Assembly (NCBI GenBank): GCA_003868215.1
Contig: QWDQ01000037.1
Coordinates: 1 to 64,000 of the forward strand
Reading direction: 5' to 3'
DNA from: Pseudophaeomoniella oleicola
Lineage: Eukaryota; Ascomycota; Eurotiomycetes; Phaeomoniellales; Phaeomoniellaceae
Length of the DNA stretch: 64,000 nucleotides
Within the stretch, counting starts at the first letter, position 1; each line of letters starts with the position of its first letter. The notes below the pieces were generated by a model. That model worked only from the letters and a program-made list of their open reading frames with translations. It searched no databases and was not told the DNA's origin. The translations under genes and the position numbers were made by a program. This document shows, one piece after another, positions 26,123 through 37,271 of the stretch.

Positions 26123-27303
26123 AGCGCAATTGTTTGACTCAATTGGTTCTTGTTTATGAATCGCCTTTTCGCGACGGGTCTCCTCAAAGGAGATAGGACC
26201 ACTTTTGCTGTATTACGTTTGACGGCCCTTCGGAGCCAACTTTTTTTGGGACTGTTTGATATTGGGGAGTAATGACGCGCTAGACAAGTACAGCATGCAG
26301 TCGCACACCGTTTGACCTGTCGCTTTCTGTGGAAGGAGGCCGGGGTCGGGTGGGCTTGACGAATGGATGATTACAGAATGATACCCATATATTCTCGAGA
26401 TAAAGCACATTCATCTAGAAGTAGAAGACTTCTATCTTTGTTCTCTGTTGCATATTGCATTTAGCCTTCATCGACAGGCCTGGCTACACCAGGTACCTTG
26501 GCTAATTACTTGTTAATGTTGAGGATGTTACCATGCCACAGAAATCCATCTCTCGCTCGGGTACTTTCAGGATGCGCATTGGACAATGAGTCAGATTGAA
26601 TCTGCCTCGAGGAACCATTAATGCGAAATTGATTACATGTAGCTTTCCCGAGGGAGTCACGCATGGAGAGCGAAGAGCAAACCGGCCTATCATAACGAAA
26701 ACAATAAAGATGATTACTTGCATGTTGGACGTGATGAGTCAATTGATATCAATAGGAGTGCACTGTTCGGGACTAAGTTGTCCCTTGCCGGGCTACAATC
26801 CTAATTAAGTCGAGCAATTAATTAATTAACGTAACTGCAAGAGTCCTTGACGTCCGAGGTCTAGGCGACTGCTAAGTTCTATAAGTTAGTAACTCAGAAT
26901 CTAACGGGGCCGCTGGATACAAGTAAGCCAAAGCTTCTGACGCATGACGATCGTGGGGCTCGGAGTTAACCCACTCGACAATAACTTTTCTCTGTACAAT
27001 GTATTTAGTATAATCGTAGTACATGATTTGGATCATAAGGTGTCTGAAGGTACATACATATCCAGACCTTCTGGGAGAGGTATTTCTTCTCTTTGTAGTC
27101 TCTCTCCTTTACTCCCTTCGTCCAAACCGCTAGTATATTCACAATCTTCATTTGGAGAGTCAAGAAACATCAAAGCAAGGCCTTACTCTGTCTCGTAACT
27201 CCGCCACCCAACTGGCGCAGCGCCACACCTGCGAATCGATTTCGCGCGACATCCTACCATATCTTTCCTGAACCAGACAGAAGAAAATCTTGCCGTGCCC
27301 AGC
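26123..27303. other. Intergenic, cyclin to FAP1-like gene
   Basis: 1.18 kb with no recognisable gene. Contains a 14-nt AATTAA run at 26816-26829 and the promoter of the downstream gene. Confidence 0.55.
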
Positions 27304-30300
27304 ATGGCTGAGGCAGCTGTAGAGTCTGCTCCTCCGCAGCCACACAACACAAATAATACCAACCAGGTCCGGGGATCCAGAAACAGGAGAAGACCTCGGG
27401 GAACGCCCAGACTGCAACAGCAATCAGATCGGAATAGTCCTATACCACCCCAACCCACCCGCCAAGCGCATGGTGGCAGGCACTTTGGTGGTCAGTTGAC
27501 AAGGCTTCAAGCAGAGGCCCCAGCTTTTGTGCCTGCATCAGTCGCTCCGACGCCTCAATCTGGACCCCTACCACCTTCTCGGCCAAAACAGTCTCATGGA
27601 AAGCATCGTCCTGCAAAAGGCTCCCAGGCCCAGTCGGTGGATCCCAGAACTGTCCCACGAGGACGACGGGCTTCCCTGCTACGGTCTAAAGCAAACGACA
27701 TCGCTACGAGAACCCACGAAGATATTGCTAATGGTATATATGAGTGTGCCATTTGTACGAATGAGATCAGCAAGAATTCCAAGGTCTGGTCATGCCGAAC
27801 TTGCTGGACAGTGTTTCACATTGGTTGTATAAAGAAGTGGTCGAAAAATGAAGGTTCTGCCGTTGCTCAGCAAACCCAAGAGGGGCAGCCACCGCAAGCG
27901 AAGCAATGGCGTTGTCCCGGCTGCAATTTACCTAAAGATACATTACCGGCGGCATACTCATGTTGGTGCGAGAAAGAGGTGGACCCAAAGTCGATACCAG
28001 GCCTGCCACCTCATTCTTGTGGGCAAAGCTGCGGCCGATCAAGGGAATTTCCCAAAGCTTGTCCCCATCCTTGTGACTTGATCTGTCACGCCGGTCCGTG
28101 TCCCCCATGTACTCACATGGGTCCCGAGCAGAGCTGCTTCTGCGGGAAGGAGTCGATCAAGAGAAAATGTATCGAAACGGACTACGATTCAGGGTGGAGT
28201 TGCGCGCAACCGTGCGGTGATCTTATGCCATGTGGCGAACATACATGCTCCAGACTCTGCCATGAGGGGCTTTGTGGCGATTGCGAGGCCGGGGTCGAAG
28301 CCCGCTGCTATTGCGGTAAGGTCGAGAAATCGATGCCCTGTAACGCCCGAGAAGAAGCACAAGAGAGCAGAGATTGGGTTGGAGTGTTCAACTGTCACCA
28401 ATCATGCGGAAACCTCATGGACTGTGGCATACACCAATGCGAGCAGGAATGCCATCCGCAAGATGACTCTATTCCCCATTGTCCTCAGTCACCGGATATG
28501 ATCACACGATGTCCATGTGGTAAGACGCCAGTATCGAATCTGCCTGGAACACCACGTACTGCATGTACTGATCCGATACCAAACTGTGGCAAGCCTTGCG
28601 GAAAACCACTGGGATGTGGTCACCCTTGTCCGCAAGTTTGTCATACCGGTGATTGTTTACCCTGCCTCCTCACTGTTAAAATCTCGTGCCGTTGTGGGAG
28701 GAACACATTCAATACTCTTTGTCACCAGGGACGGGAAGAGCTCCCTCAATGTATGCGATTATGCAAAGCTACTCTGAATTGCGGCCGTCACGAGTGTGGC
28801 GAAAGATGTTGCACTGGTGAACGAAAGGCGGGGGAAAGATTAGCCACGAAACGAAAAATGAGACCGCTGGGTGTCACAAGCCGGATGATAGATGACGGTA
28901 TTGAAGCTGAACATATCTGCACCAGAGCTTGCGGTCGGCCGCTTAAATGCGGAAATCATACTTGCCAGGAACTGTGTCACAAGGGACCTTGCAACAGTTG
29001 CAAAGAGGCAATATTTGAAGATCTTTCCTGCAACTGTGGTCGCACTACTCTTCAAGCACCACTACCCTGCGGCACTCAGCCACCGCCTTGCAACTTTCCA
29101 TGCCATATGGAGAAGCCTTGCGGTCACCCTCAAGTTGCACATAACTGCCATTTTGAGACAGAGTCGTGTCCACCATGTCCGTTTCTTGTGGAAAAGCCTT
29201 GTATGTGTGGGAAAAAGGTCCTCAAGAATCAGCCTTGCTTCCGAAATGATGTCCCTTGTGGTCTTATTTGCGGAAAGCGCCTCAAATGCGGTTCACACAC
29301 TTGCCGTAAGCCATGCCATCGGCCAGGGGAATGTGAAGACTCGGCTGCTCCGTGCCATCAACAATGTGGCAAAGCAAAGAAGATATGTGGCCATCCATGT
29401 GAGAAGGTCTGCCATGCCCCGTCTGCTTGCAAAGAAGACAAACCGTGTTCGTCTAAAATAATCATTACCTGCGACTGCCAAAGACGCAAAGAGGAAGTAC
29501 GCTGCAATGCTCGCACTGGAATCTCGACGCCTGACAATAGAGATTCTTCCCTGAAGTGCGACGACGAATGTGCCAGACTCAAACGGAATGCCCAGCTTGC
29601 TCATGCTCTCAATATCCCAGATAGCCATCAAGATGATCACATCCCGTATTCTGCGTCGACGCTTTCATTATATTCGACTCTTGATCCGACATGGAGTCAT
29701 GCTCAAGAATCTACAGTCAGGATTTTTGCAGCAGATGAAACTGAGAAACGCCTACGTTTCAAACCAATGAAGTCAGGCCAGCGCGCCTTTATTCACTCCT
29801 TAGCAGAAGACTTTGGTCTCGACGGCGAAAGCGTGGATCCCGAGCCCCATAGACACGTTGTGCTGTTCAAGACACCAAAGTTTGTCAGCGCTCCCATGAA
29901 GACGCTCGCGCAGGCAGCTCGTATTCGGCGTATTCAGGGAACCGTTCCAGCAACGATGATAGCAGACAAGGACGGTTCTGCACTAAGAAGAGCGGATGAA
30001 GCTCATCCTCCATTCAACGGTTGCCTGCTATTGGGGCCACGTTTTGCACTGACGATTGATGAAATCTCGGGGCACATCCAGAGCGTTTCCTCCGAAATGC
30101 ACTTCGACGTTCGTTTTCTTTCGCAACGTGACGCGATTGCCCTTCTCCCTGCCGCATCAACTACCGCAAAGCAGCTAGAACAACAGCTTATACGCCTGCG
30201 TTCTGGCCTGGAAACTGAGATCAAGAAACACCGCCTAGCAGAATCCGTCCTCCTGTGCGCGTTCGATCCAAACCCAACCAGTCGTTCCGACCCAGAGATC

Positions 30301-30720
30301 TTATACGAGCAGGATCCAGCTCTTACAGCGCTACCTTCAGCCGGTACGACAAGTTCGGCGGGAGGTTGGTCCCAAGTTGCAGCCAAAGGTTCCGCAAATC
30401 CAAAACGTCTAGCCCCTCTGCAGAAATCAGTGGGCGAGAAACCAGTCTACACCGTGCTTGGAAGCAAATTGGCCGAACACAAGAGGCGAAAGGAAGAGGA
30501 GGAGCGGATTGAAAAGGAGCGAAAAGAAGTTGAAGCAAAACTCGCGAAACAAAGTATTGGCGATAATTGGGAAGATGAGATGAACGAGGATGAGGATGAG
30601 GATGAGGAACAGGAAGAACTCAACTCGGAAGCTACAGCTCAGACACTCGAAGAAATGGATGGTCCATCAGCCAAAGAAGATTTGGCGCCAGCGTCTGGAA
30701 TATCAACACCAGCTGCATAA
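27304..30720 (+). CDS. FAP1: NF-X1-type zinc finger protein with RING and R3H domains
   Basis: Homologue of yeast Fap1, human NF-X1 and fly shuttle craft; yeast Fap1 binds the FKBP12 prolyl isomerase and competes with rapamycin. A single exon encodes 1138 residues starting at the ATG at 27304. Residues about 1-125 are basic and disordered. A RING-type finger (CAICTNEISKN, WSCRTCWTVFHIGC, WRCPGC) covers about 145-210 with a Gln-rich insertion before the last pair. About nine NF-X1 fingers of CGxHxC type follow to about residue 740. An R3H single-strand nucleic-acid-binding domain (RAFIHSLAEDFGLDGES) lies near 825-865. The C-terminus is a charged coiled coil followed by an acidic run. Length compares with 965 in yeast. 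Probably a nuclear/cytosolic RNA- or DNA-binding E3 ligase. Confidence 0.93.
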   Translation: MAEAAVESAPPQPHNTNNTNQVRGSRNRRRPRGTPRLQQQSDRNSPIPPQPTRQAHGGRHFGGQLTRLQAEAPAFVPASVAPTPQSGPLPPSRPKQSHGKHRPAKGSQAQSVDPRTVPRGRRASLLRSKANDIATRTHEDIANGIYECAICTNEISKNSKVWSCRTCWTVFHIGCIKKWSKNEGSAVAQQTQEGQPPQAKQWRCPGCNLPKDTLPAAYSCWCEKEVDPKSIPGLPPHSCGQSCGRSREFPKACPHPCDLICHAGPCPPCTHMGPEQSCFCGKESIKRKCIETDYDSGWSCAQPCGDLMPCGEHTCSRLCHEGLCGDCEAGVEARCYCGKVEKSMPCNAREEAQESRDWVGVFNCHQSCGNLMDCGIHQCEQECHPQDDSIPHCPQSPDMITRCPCGKTPVSNLPGTPRTACTDPIPNCGKPCGKPLGCGHPCPQVCHTGDCLPCLLTVKISCRCGRNTFNTLCHQGREELPQCMRLCKATLNCGRHECGERCCTGERKAGERLATKRKMRPLGVTSRMIDDGIEAEHICTRACGRPLKCGNHTCQELCHKGPCNSCKEAIFEDLSCNCGRTTLQAPLPCGTQPPPCNFPCHMEKPCGHPQVAHNCHFETESCPPCPFLVEKPCMCGKKVLKNQPCFRNDVPCGLICGKRLKCGSHTCRKPCHRPGECEDSAAPCHQQCGKAKKICGHPCEKVCHAPSACKEDKPCSSKIIITCDCQRRKEEVRCNARTGISTPDNRDSSLKCDDECARLKRNAQLAHALNIPDSHQDDHIPYSASTLSLYSTLDPTWSHAQESTVRIFAADETEKRLRFKPMKSGQRAFIHSLAEDFGLDGESVDPEPHRHVVLFKTPKFVSAPMKTLAQAARIRRIQGTVPATMIADKDGSALRRADEAHPPFNGCLLLGPRFALTIDEISGHIQSVSSEMHFDVRFLSQRDAIALLPAASTTAKQLEQQLIRLRSGLETEIKKHRLAESVLLCAFDPNPTSRSDPEILYEQDPALTALPSAGTTSSAGGWSQVAAKGSANPKRLAPLQKSVGEKPVYTVLGSKLAEHKRRKEEEERIEKERKEVEAKLAKQSIGDNWEDEMNEDEDEDEEQEELNSEATAQTLEEMDGPSAKEDLAPASGISTPAA

Positions 30721-31567
30721 TCACCATGAACGCCCGTAATGAGAACCAACGCTGGCCGACACTTATCCAATGCCTGATCCATACCGACTCAAAAAGAAAA
30801 AGAGCAAAGCAAGAGAGAAAAGACGTATCCCTCCCTCGCAACCGAAGCGATCCTCGAGTAATATCTCTTCACCTCTCTTTCTTTTTGCCGTCTCCCCCCA
30901 TTCTTCACGACCGACCAACCAACCAACCAACAAACCGATTGATCAATTCCTCAGATCTATGAACCTGAGCACCAGAAAAAGGGACATCGAGAAACGAATA
31001 AAGAAAAAAGAAGAAGAAAGAAATAGATGTATCTGTTAGATCCCAGGTACCTACATAATTAGTCAGTCTGAAACCATAACCCCAAAGAAAACAATAAGAT
31101 AAAAATGTTATCACTCACGAATGAGATCGTTTATAGGGGTTAGTAATATCACACGTAGATAGGTACCTTACCTACCCCTTGTAAATGTGTTCGTTGCTAG
31201 AGATGAAGAAGATTTATATAGATATCTGGTAACTACGTAGAATCTGATGTGCCCAAGAAGAAGGGCTTCGAAGGACAGTGATCTATCAAAAGTACCTACA
31301 GGGATCGGGATTCAAGAAACACCTTTTTGTGTACATACATTCGAAGATGCTCAGGATTCTGAGTTGGGCATATTCAAGGATATAAATCAGATTACTATGC
31401 TAAGTGTACAGTACCCCATCCACCTGGATGTAGATATGCTCCTCTTTGAGCATATTTGCTCGGGGTTCACAAAATGGAAATGGTAACATGCCAATCCCTC
31501 CTCCGTGATGAAACCAAATTCCTTCGAATCTCGTTCGCATCGAGTATTCTTTTACCCTTTCATCTGA
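30721..31567. other. Intergenic, convergent 3' ends
   Basis: 847 bp between the FAP1-like gene and BIG1. Purine-rich tracts near 30990-31020, a GGTACC/ACCTACC cluster near 31155-31180 and a CTACGTAG palindrome at 31233-31240. No gene recognised. Confidence 0.55.
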
Positions 31568-32728
31568 CTACTGTTGTTTCTTTGAACCGCTCTGGGGCCC
31601 GGTTTCTTTCTCAAATGCGGCGTAAGAGACCTGTAGGCTAGAAACAGCTCGGATTGCAACGTAAAGGATGGAAAGAAGAGGTAATGCAACGAGAAACCCC
31701 ATGAAGAGTCCTAACGAATGAAATGTAAGCGTAAGCAAAGATGTCAAGATATATCCGACCTCGACGTATGTCTTGTAAAAAGGCTTGCAATAATGGTTCT
31801 GGCCAACGTACCTGGAGTCAAATATTGATATCGATCAAATAGTGCCCCATCTGGGAGCGTGTAATTTACACTTGCACGGGTTTGGATCGCTCCCAAATCA
31901 CGCTTCAAATCGCTGTGCATTGGTTCCTGTAGCAGTGACGAGTCCATTTCGTAGGATGTGTGTTCGATTTGGCTCGACTTCTTCGAGGAAGTCGTTGTAA
32001 AGACCACAGTGTAGTCTTGAGACGGCAGGCTGTCGATTATGGAAGCAAGGAAAGCATCTGTAAATGTTAGTCGACCTCAGACCAACCAGTGGGGAATGCT
32101 CACCATTTGCGAGAAGAGAGTCGGTCTTTTTAGATGCGACTGGAGCCGGGAATTCAACATTGAATACTTTAGGTGATGCTCCCTCCACCACAGGAATTGA
32201 TTCAGCTGTTTAGCCTTAGTATTTCATGCCACGACAGGTGTAGAATAAGACGTACCCATCATGTCAACATCTTCAATTTTAGCACCGCACTGCTTCGACA
32301 ACAAATTGCCAATCTCCACCTTGTCCACAACACCCACCACATCCGAGACTGCTGTGCTCGACCGTATCGACTTGTCCTGGCCTGATATCCACCTACTTAA
32401 GCTAGGTGCCGTTCGTCGATTCGCGAAGTCACCGGGGCTGACACCTTCCTGCGTCACGATGAAATAGAACTGTGACGGGCATTGGTTCAACGAAGATCGT
32501 AACGATGTGGATAGAGAAGCTGCAGATTGTATGGAAGATGCTGAAGGCAGAAGAAGTCTGCGACGAATTAGCACTGACAGAAGAAGGCCACGAAAGCAAT
32601 AGCGCAACTGCCAGCATGAGGTTGTCTACTTACTCAGAAGTTGAAAAGAAAAAGAAAGGTGATGTATCTGTGAAAGCATGGACAGTGTGACCTACAGCGG
32701 CCAGCACAGTTAAGGCTTGTAAGCGCAT
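31568..32728 (-). CDS. BIG1: BIG1-like ER membrane protein
   Basis: Fungal Big1/Voa1-related type I ER membrane protein; yeast Big1 is needed for beta-1,6-glucan synthesis and the family shares a membrane domain with V-ATPase assembly factor Voa1/Ac45. Five exons, 32634-32728, 32256-32557, 32104-32205, 31812-32057 and 31568-31710, give 295 residues. The N-terminus is a signal peptide (MRLQALTVLAAVGHTVHA) followed by DTSPFFFFSTSE. The lumenal part includes LPSASSIQSAASL, QFYFIVTQEGVS and YTVVFTTTS. The final exon encodes the membrane span and tail GLFMGFLVALPLLSILYVAI then SSLQVSYAAFEKETGP, ending SGSKKQQ, a dilysine-like retrieval signal. Introns are 76, 50, 46 and 101 bp, all in phase. Identification is by family pattern from memory. 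Confidence 0.88.
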
Positions 32729-32987
32729 GGCTCCGTTTTCTGCGACTGGTCGTGGAAGTCGAATGTCGAGAAGTCAAGTCGAGCGATGATGCAGCAGCCT
32801 CAGCGATGAGATAAGTCGCAGTTGCGGGAAGATCGAAGGTGCCCCACAAAAAGGAAAGTCGCCAAATGTTCTTGCGGGTCACATACCATATAATACCGTG
32901 CGACTTTTTTGTTAGACTATTACTTGTGCAGTGGAATTGGGACTGTTTGGAAGGTCAGTTCTGCACACCGTTGCAGCAGCCAGTACC
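32729..32987. promoter_or_regulatory. Compact divergent promoter, BIG1 / RRP17
   Basis: Only 259 bp separate the two start codons, so elements must be shared or overlapping. No specific site identified. Confidence 0.5.
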
Positions 32988-33729
32988 ATGCCTCCTAAAG
33001 CAAAGAGGAGGAAAATTGAGACGGTCAAGGTCGAGGAGATCACGTTCGATCTAGCAGCGAGGCAGGAATTTCTGACGGGTTTTCACAAGCGGAAGTTGGA
33101 GCGGGCAAAACATGCACGAGAAATAGCAGAGAAGAAAGCAAGAGCCGAGCGAATTGAAGAGCGCAAAAGGGTTAGTATCATCCCAGAAATGCTCGATTGT
33201 TTGGCTGACAGACTACGATATACGATAGCTACGTGACGAACGCAAAGCGCAACTAGAACAACATGTCCAGCAAGTCAATGCGCTACTGAGACCTGAAACG
33301 GAAGCAGCAGAGGGCTCTGACGGGGCGGAAGACAACGATGAAGCACAAGAATGGACCGGGATCGAGGAACCACCACCGATAGATCACGAGGCCGAGTATA
33401 TCGACGAGGATCGGTATACCACGGTCACCGTTGAGGAAATGGACGTTTCGAAAGAAGGTATACACAAAGCTGAAGAAGCGGCCTTGATGCAAAACCAGAT
33501 CGATGAGGCTGGTGAAGAGGGCAGTGGCCCAAAGACGGATCCTGAGCACACGACGTCAGAGAGGAAGGCTCCTAAGCGGACTTGGACGAAGGAAAGGCCA
33601 AAGGATGATTTACAACGGCGAAAGAAAAAGAAGAATTTCCGGTACGAAAACAAGGCGGAGAGAAAAGTCACGAGGATGTTGCAAAGGTCGAAGAACAGTA
33701 AACAGGCGAAGGCCCGGAGGGAGAAATAG
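32988..33729 (+). CDS. RRP17: Ribosomal RNA-processing protein 17 (Nop25 family)
   Basis: Nucleolar 5'-3' exonuclease-type factor for pre-60S rRNA 5' end maturation. Exons 32988-33170 and 33229-33729 with a 58-bp intron (GTTAGT...CGATAG) give 227 residues. The family signature is at the N-terminus: ITFDLAARQEFLTGFHKRKL followed by a strongly basic helix (ERAKHAREIAEKKARAERIE, then ERKRLRDERKAQ across the splice). The centre is acidic and the last 70 residues are very basic, typical of nucleolar proteins. Divergent from BIG1. Confidence 0.93.
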
Positions 33730-33985
33730 TCTGCATTTGGTGTGATACCCCCCAGGGTTCCAGGCGTTCAAGGTGGATATTTATGATTTAAAACATTGGT
33801 ATCGTATGAAATGTCGGGCGTTCTATGAACTATGAATCTCCTTGGTCAATAGCTGCATGCGAACTTGATATCAACAAGTAATATGACAACCGTGAGCACT
33901 TGCCATCTCAGGCTATGGCTGGCATCACGGGCGTCCAACACTAAGGAGAGTAATTGCGAAACAGAAAGAACACTGCATAACAACT

Positions 33986-34786
33986 CTAGATGTTGCCCAT
34001 GGTGACCTCGAGTTCTTGCAGTTCCTTTTGCAAATCGGTGTACTTCTTTGCCATCTCTTCGTACTTGGCTTCCCACTGGTCTCGCGCTGCCTCCAATGCT
34101 TGCACTTTGCGTTCGTAATGGCCAGCCTTGACATCGGTTTGACGGAGCCTAGTCAGTGGTCAGTGGTCTTTTGCACAGTCTTGTATCAGACACGATGACA
34201 TACTTTTCGTTGGTCTCTCTCAAGGTCTTGTCTGCTTCCTCAGCCTCTTCTTCCAGAAGCGCTAGCCTTCGTTGAAGAGTCTCGTTTTGTGTCGCATGTT
34301 GGCTAACGTCACCAGCGGTTGCCTTTGCTTCCTTGATGCCAGACTCCAACTTCTCAATCTCGGATTCAAGTAGACCGTTGCGGTGGGTAAGGGATGTAAT
34401 CTCTTGCTCCTTCTGGAGGTTTTCCTGCTCAAGGGATTTGACCTTCGATTGAAGTTCTTCAACCTTGGCCTGATTCTCATCCGCTTCAATGCGGAGAGCA
34501 TTCATTTTCTTTTGGATGATAGCGTTAGCGGTAGCCATGATCGATATGTTTAGACAGTGAGAATGTTCGACGATAGGGACGTGAAGATACGTTGTAATGG
34601 GAAGTGATTGTTGATGAAAGTGACAGGGGAAAATAATATGTGTAGCGAAAGACAAATGTAGTGTCAACGCGAAGACTTGCACGCGAGGGAGGCGTGCAGC
34701 CATATACACATGTAGTGACGAGGTCGCTGTGCTTCACAACAAGAACCAAAGAAAAGGCAACCACGTACCTCCTTAATCCTGTCCAT
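33986..34786 (-). CDS. TPM1: Tropomyosin, two alternative first exons
   Basis: Coiled-coil actin-filament binding protein of rings and cables. Common exons are 34204-34508 and 33986-34148 (55-bp intron, GTATGT...GACTAG). Upstream, 34769-34786 encodes MDRIKE followed by a GTACGT donor; splicing to 34508 (branch GCTAAC, acceptor CCAAAAG) gives MDRIKEKMNALRIEADENQA and 161 residues, the usual fungal length. Without that splice an ATG at 34538 reads straight into the same exon and gives MATANAIIQKKMNALRIEAD and 165 residues. Heptads are unbroken to the end (KYTDLQKELQELEVTMGNI). The shorter form is the canonical protein; the second would need a downstream transcription start or intron retention. 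Divergent from the securin candidate. Confidence 0.92.
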
Positions 34787-35418
34787 TTTGGATTACACTT
34801 GAGCTGTGCTCGCGAATAGTCACTCTTCTCTTCTCTTCTCTTCAAAGCAACTGCTGGCTCAGATGCAAGTTACAGGCAATCAGATGGATGGCGAAGGCGA
34901 GCTGAGATGTACAAGTTTGGTCGTGGTGGTGTGGGAGTTATGTTGGTATAGCGATGTGTTTGCGGGCAGTGGCAGTGGCAGTGGAAGTGAAGCATCTCAC
35001 CGAAACCACGACCCCTCCACTAATGTAATTACAAGACGGTATCTGTTGAATGCTGACGTGTTCCTTGCTGTGTATTTGAGTGAGACCAAGTAACATACGG
35101 TACTACTATGAGCCACCAATTGTTGCTTCTCTTAGGGGCAGACCTGGGTAACTTTTAGGTAAGTTTACCTCCAACTTTACCGCCTCCGCACCTTGAAGAG
35201 CCTCGTCCTTCAACTGAAACCTCTCATTCTCAGCCGCGGCTCTACCCGGTCGCTCAGGGCAACCAATTCCCAAGAAACAATGAGGTTAAACAGCACCATA
35301 GAACACCGACGATATCAGCGAAGATGCTCAATACCATCAATTCCCAATCATCAACACATTGAACGGACACGTTACAACATTGCAGAGTACACATGATCAC
35401 AACATCCAAGTCGCCACG
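34787..35418. promoter_or_regulatory. Divergent promoter, tropomyosin / securin candidate
   Basis: 632 bp between start codons. Contains a TCTTC/TTCTC pyrimidine run near 34826-34845 and a GGCAGT repeat near 34967-34985. Nothing else recognised. Confidence 0.5.
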
Positions 35419-36801
35419 ATGCTTGCAGCTCGCGACCAAGAGAATTTGGTTCATGCCCATCAGCAAGCTGCAGCTGGAAAACCGCTCAACCAGAGCATAA
35501 GACAACTCCAGCCTAAGACACCAGGCAATAAGGCTCCTAAAACGCCTTTCAGAAGAGCGCTGAATGATGAGAACTCGACATTCGCATTTCCTGGCCAGAA
35601 GACGGCTCTGAAGAATGTAGGCAGAGGGAATGAGAATGCGATCCAAACGACAAAAAAAGATGGCAAGCTCGATAAGAATGCGTTCATCACACCCATAGGT
35701 CTGCTTCATGATACCATGTCAACCACATACTGATGATGTCTAGGCCCAAGATCACGCGCGCCTTTGGGCATGAAAACGACCAATGCCAAAGCGAAAGCCC
35801 TAGAGACGCCGGGGCTGAACCAAGCTAAGCCGCTACAGACGGTCAAACGACCCTCTACAACGGGACTGAAGAAGAAGTCCAAGATCACTATTGCTCCAGA
35901 ACCGGCCCAGGCGGATCTTCTTACTAAAGAGGAAGACGATGATACCCTTCCCGATATTGAGTATATGCCTCCCAAACCCGTCGAACTAGCGGATCCCCCT
36001 GAGGAAATCCCCTACGACGACACCTTCCCACAGTTTCAAGGTGCCAACAGGTTCAGAGGATTGGCTCAGCTTTACGGTCCTCCTATAGGAGAAGATGGCC
36101 TGACAGACAGTCAGCGAGAGTACGAGCGAAGAATGGACAAGCTTGGAGAGGAGTATCATAGAAAAGTGGACGCAGAGATCATGGACATGTCTTTCCCACC
36201 GGATTTGGAAGCAGAGGCAGATCGGGAAGTTGAAAGGAATATTCGGACGCACTTCTCGCAGCAGAAGAAACAAGTTGATACCGTTAAAGCTCGCGGTGCT
36301 GCATCTGCACTGAACGGTATGTCACGACCAACTACCCAGCTTCATAAGCCCACAATTGCCTCTCAGCAGAGGGCAAGAGTGCCTTCAAAGGTACTCCCAA
36401 AATCAAAGAAACCGACACCTCCACCTACAAACCCATCGCCAATGCGTCATACAGCGCATGTTGCAGCATCGAGGAGCACAGTCGGCTATTCCAAAGGTCG
36501 TAATGTTTCTTCAAAGCTATCGGACATAGCGAATCCCTCAGGAAGCCCTCAGCCTAGAGTCAAGGAGAACGAAGAAGACAAGTCTTCCAAATACGACATG
36601 TCACCCCAGCAGTACAGAAATCTGTTCGGGAACCCTCCTGAAGGTAGCGAGATGTGGTGGCGTTTGCGTCAGACCGAGTTGCTCCAGAAGAGCAGGACTC
36701 TATCGGACGATCTCGAAGAGGACCTTGACGCTCTTTCCATTGGCGATGCTCCAGTAGAACTCGATGACGATGATGAGGACTTCGAGCTCAAATGGACTTG
36801 A
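35419..36801 (+). CDS. Securin candidate (Cut2-like separase inhibitor)
   Basis: Probable anaphase inhibitor that holds separase inactive until degraded by the APC/C. Exons 35419-35698 and 35744-36801 with a 45-bp intron (GTCTGC...GTCTAG, branch TACTGAT) give 445 residues. The protein is mostly disordered. Points of likeness to fission-yeast Cut2, recalled from memory: KNAFITPIGPRSRAPLGMKT against KENAF..TPI..KRAPLG, and LPDIEYMPPKPVEL against DIEYMPPPVHL. N-terminal degradation-signal candidates are RRALNDEN (minimal D-box) and GNENA (KEN-like). The C-terminus is acidic. Securins diverge fast, so motif order is the main evidence. The donor GTCTGC is off-consensus, but the frame before it ends within 11 codons. 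Confidence 0.72.
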
Positions 36802-37271
36802 CCTGCTACCGCAACACTTTTTCCACAGCGTTTATTGTCTTATCATTATGGTTTAGCTGGTAGTTTGGTCACTCTTTTTATTCCCATCTGTCATACGGAG
36901 TTCCTGGCCTCGGACAATGTCGCTATCGAACGGCTCTTTTTGACTGAATATGTTAGTTCTTTGGGGCGGACTTCGAAGAGGAATTTTGCAATGCCGGAAG
37001 AGATAAGGCACATGGACAAGTGTCTTGATGGCCTGAGATGCGGTGTAGTGGGACATGGAATTCCCTCATTCTCTGGGCCGCTTTTACTACGCAGTAATTA
37101 CTCATGTATGTATATCGACTGTTCGATAACACAGGTGGCAAGGGGGCACTGAAAAGCCTAAGCATGAGCCCTTCTGGCGCACATGATGAAGATGTAGATA
37201 GTATTGATAATGACTATCTTTCATTCTCCCAATCATGATCAGTTCCTCAATCCCGTCTACAGAAAAAGTAA
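36802..37271. other. Intergenic, convergent 3' ends
   Basis: 470 bp between the securin candidate and the DUF1989 gene. Nothing recognised. Confidence 0.6.
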
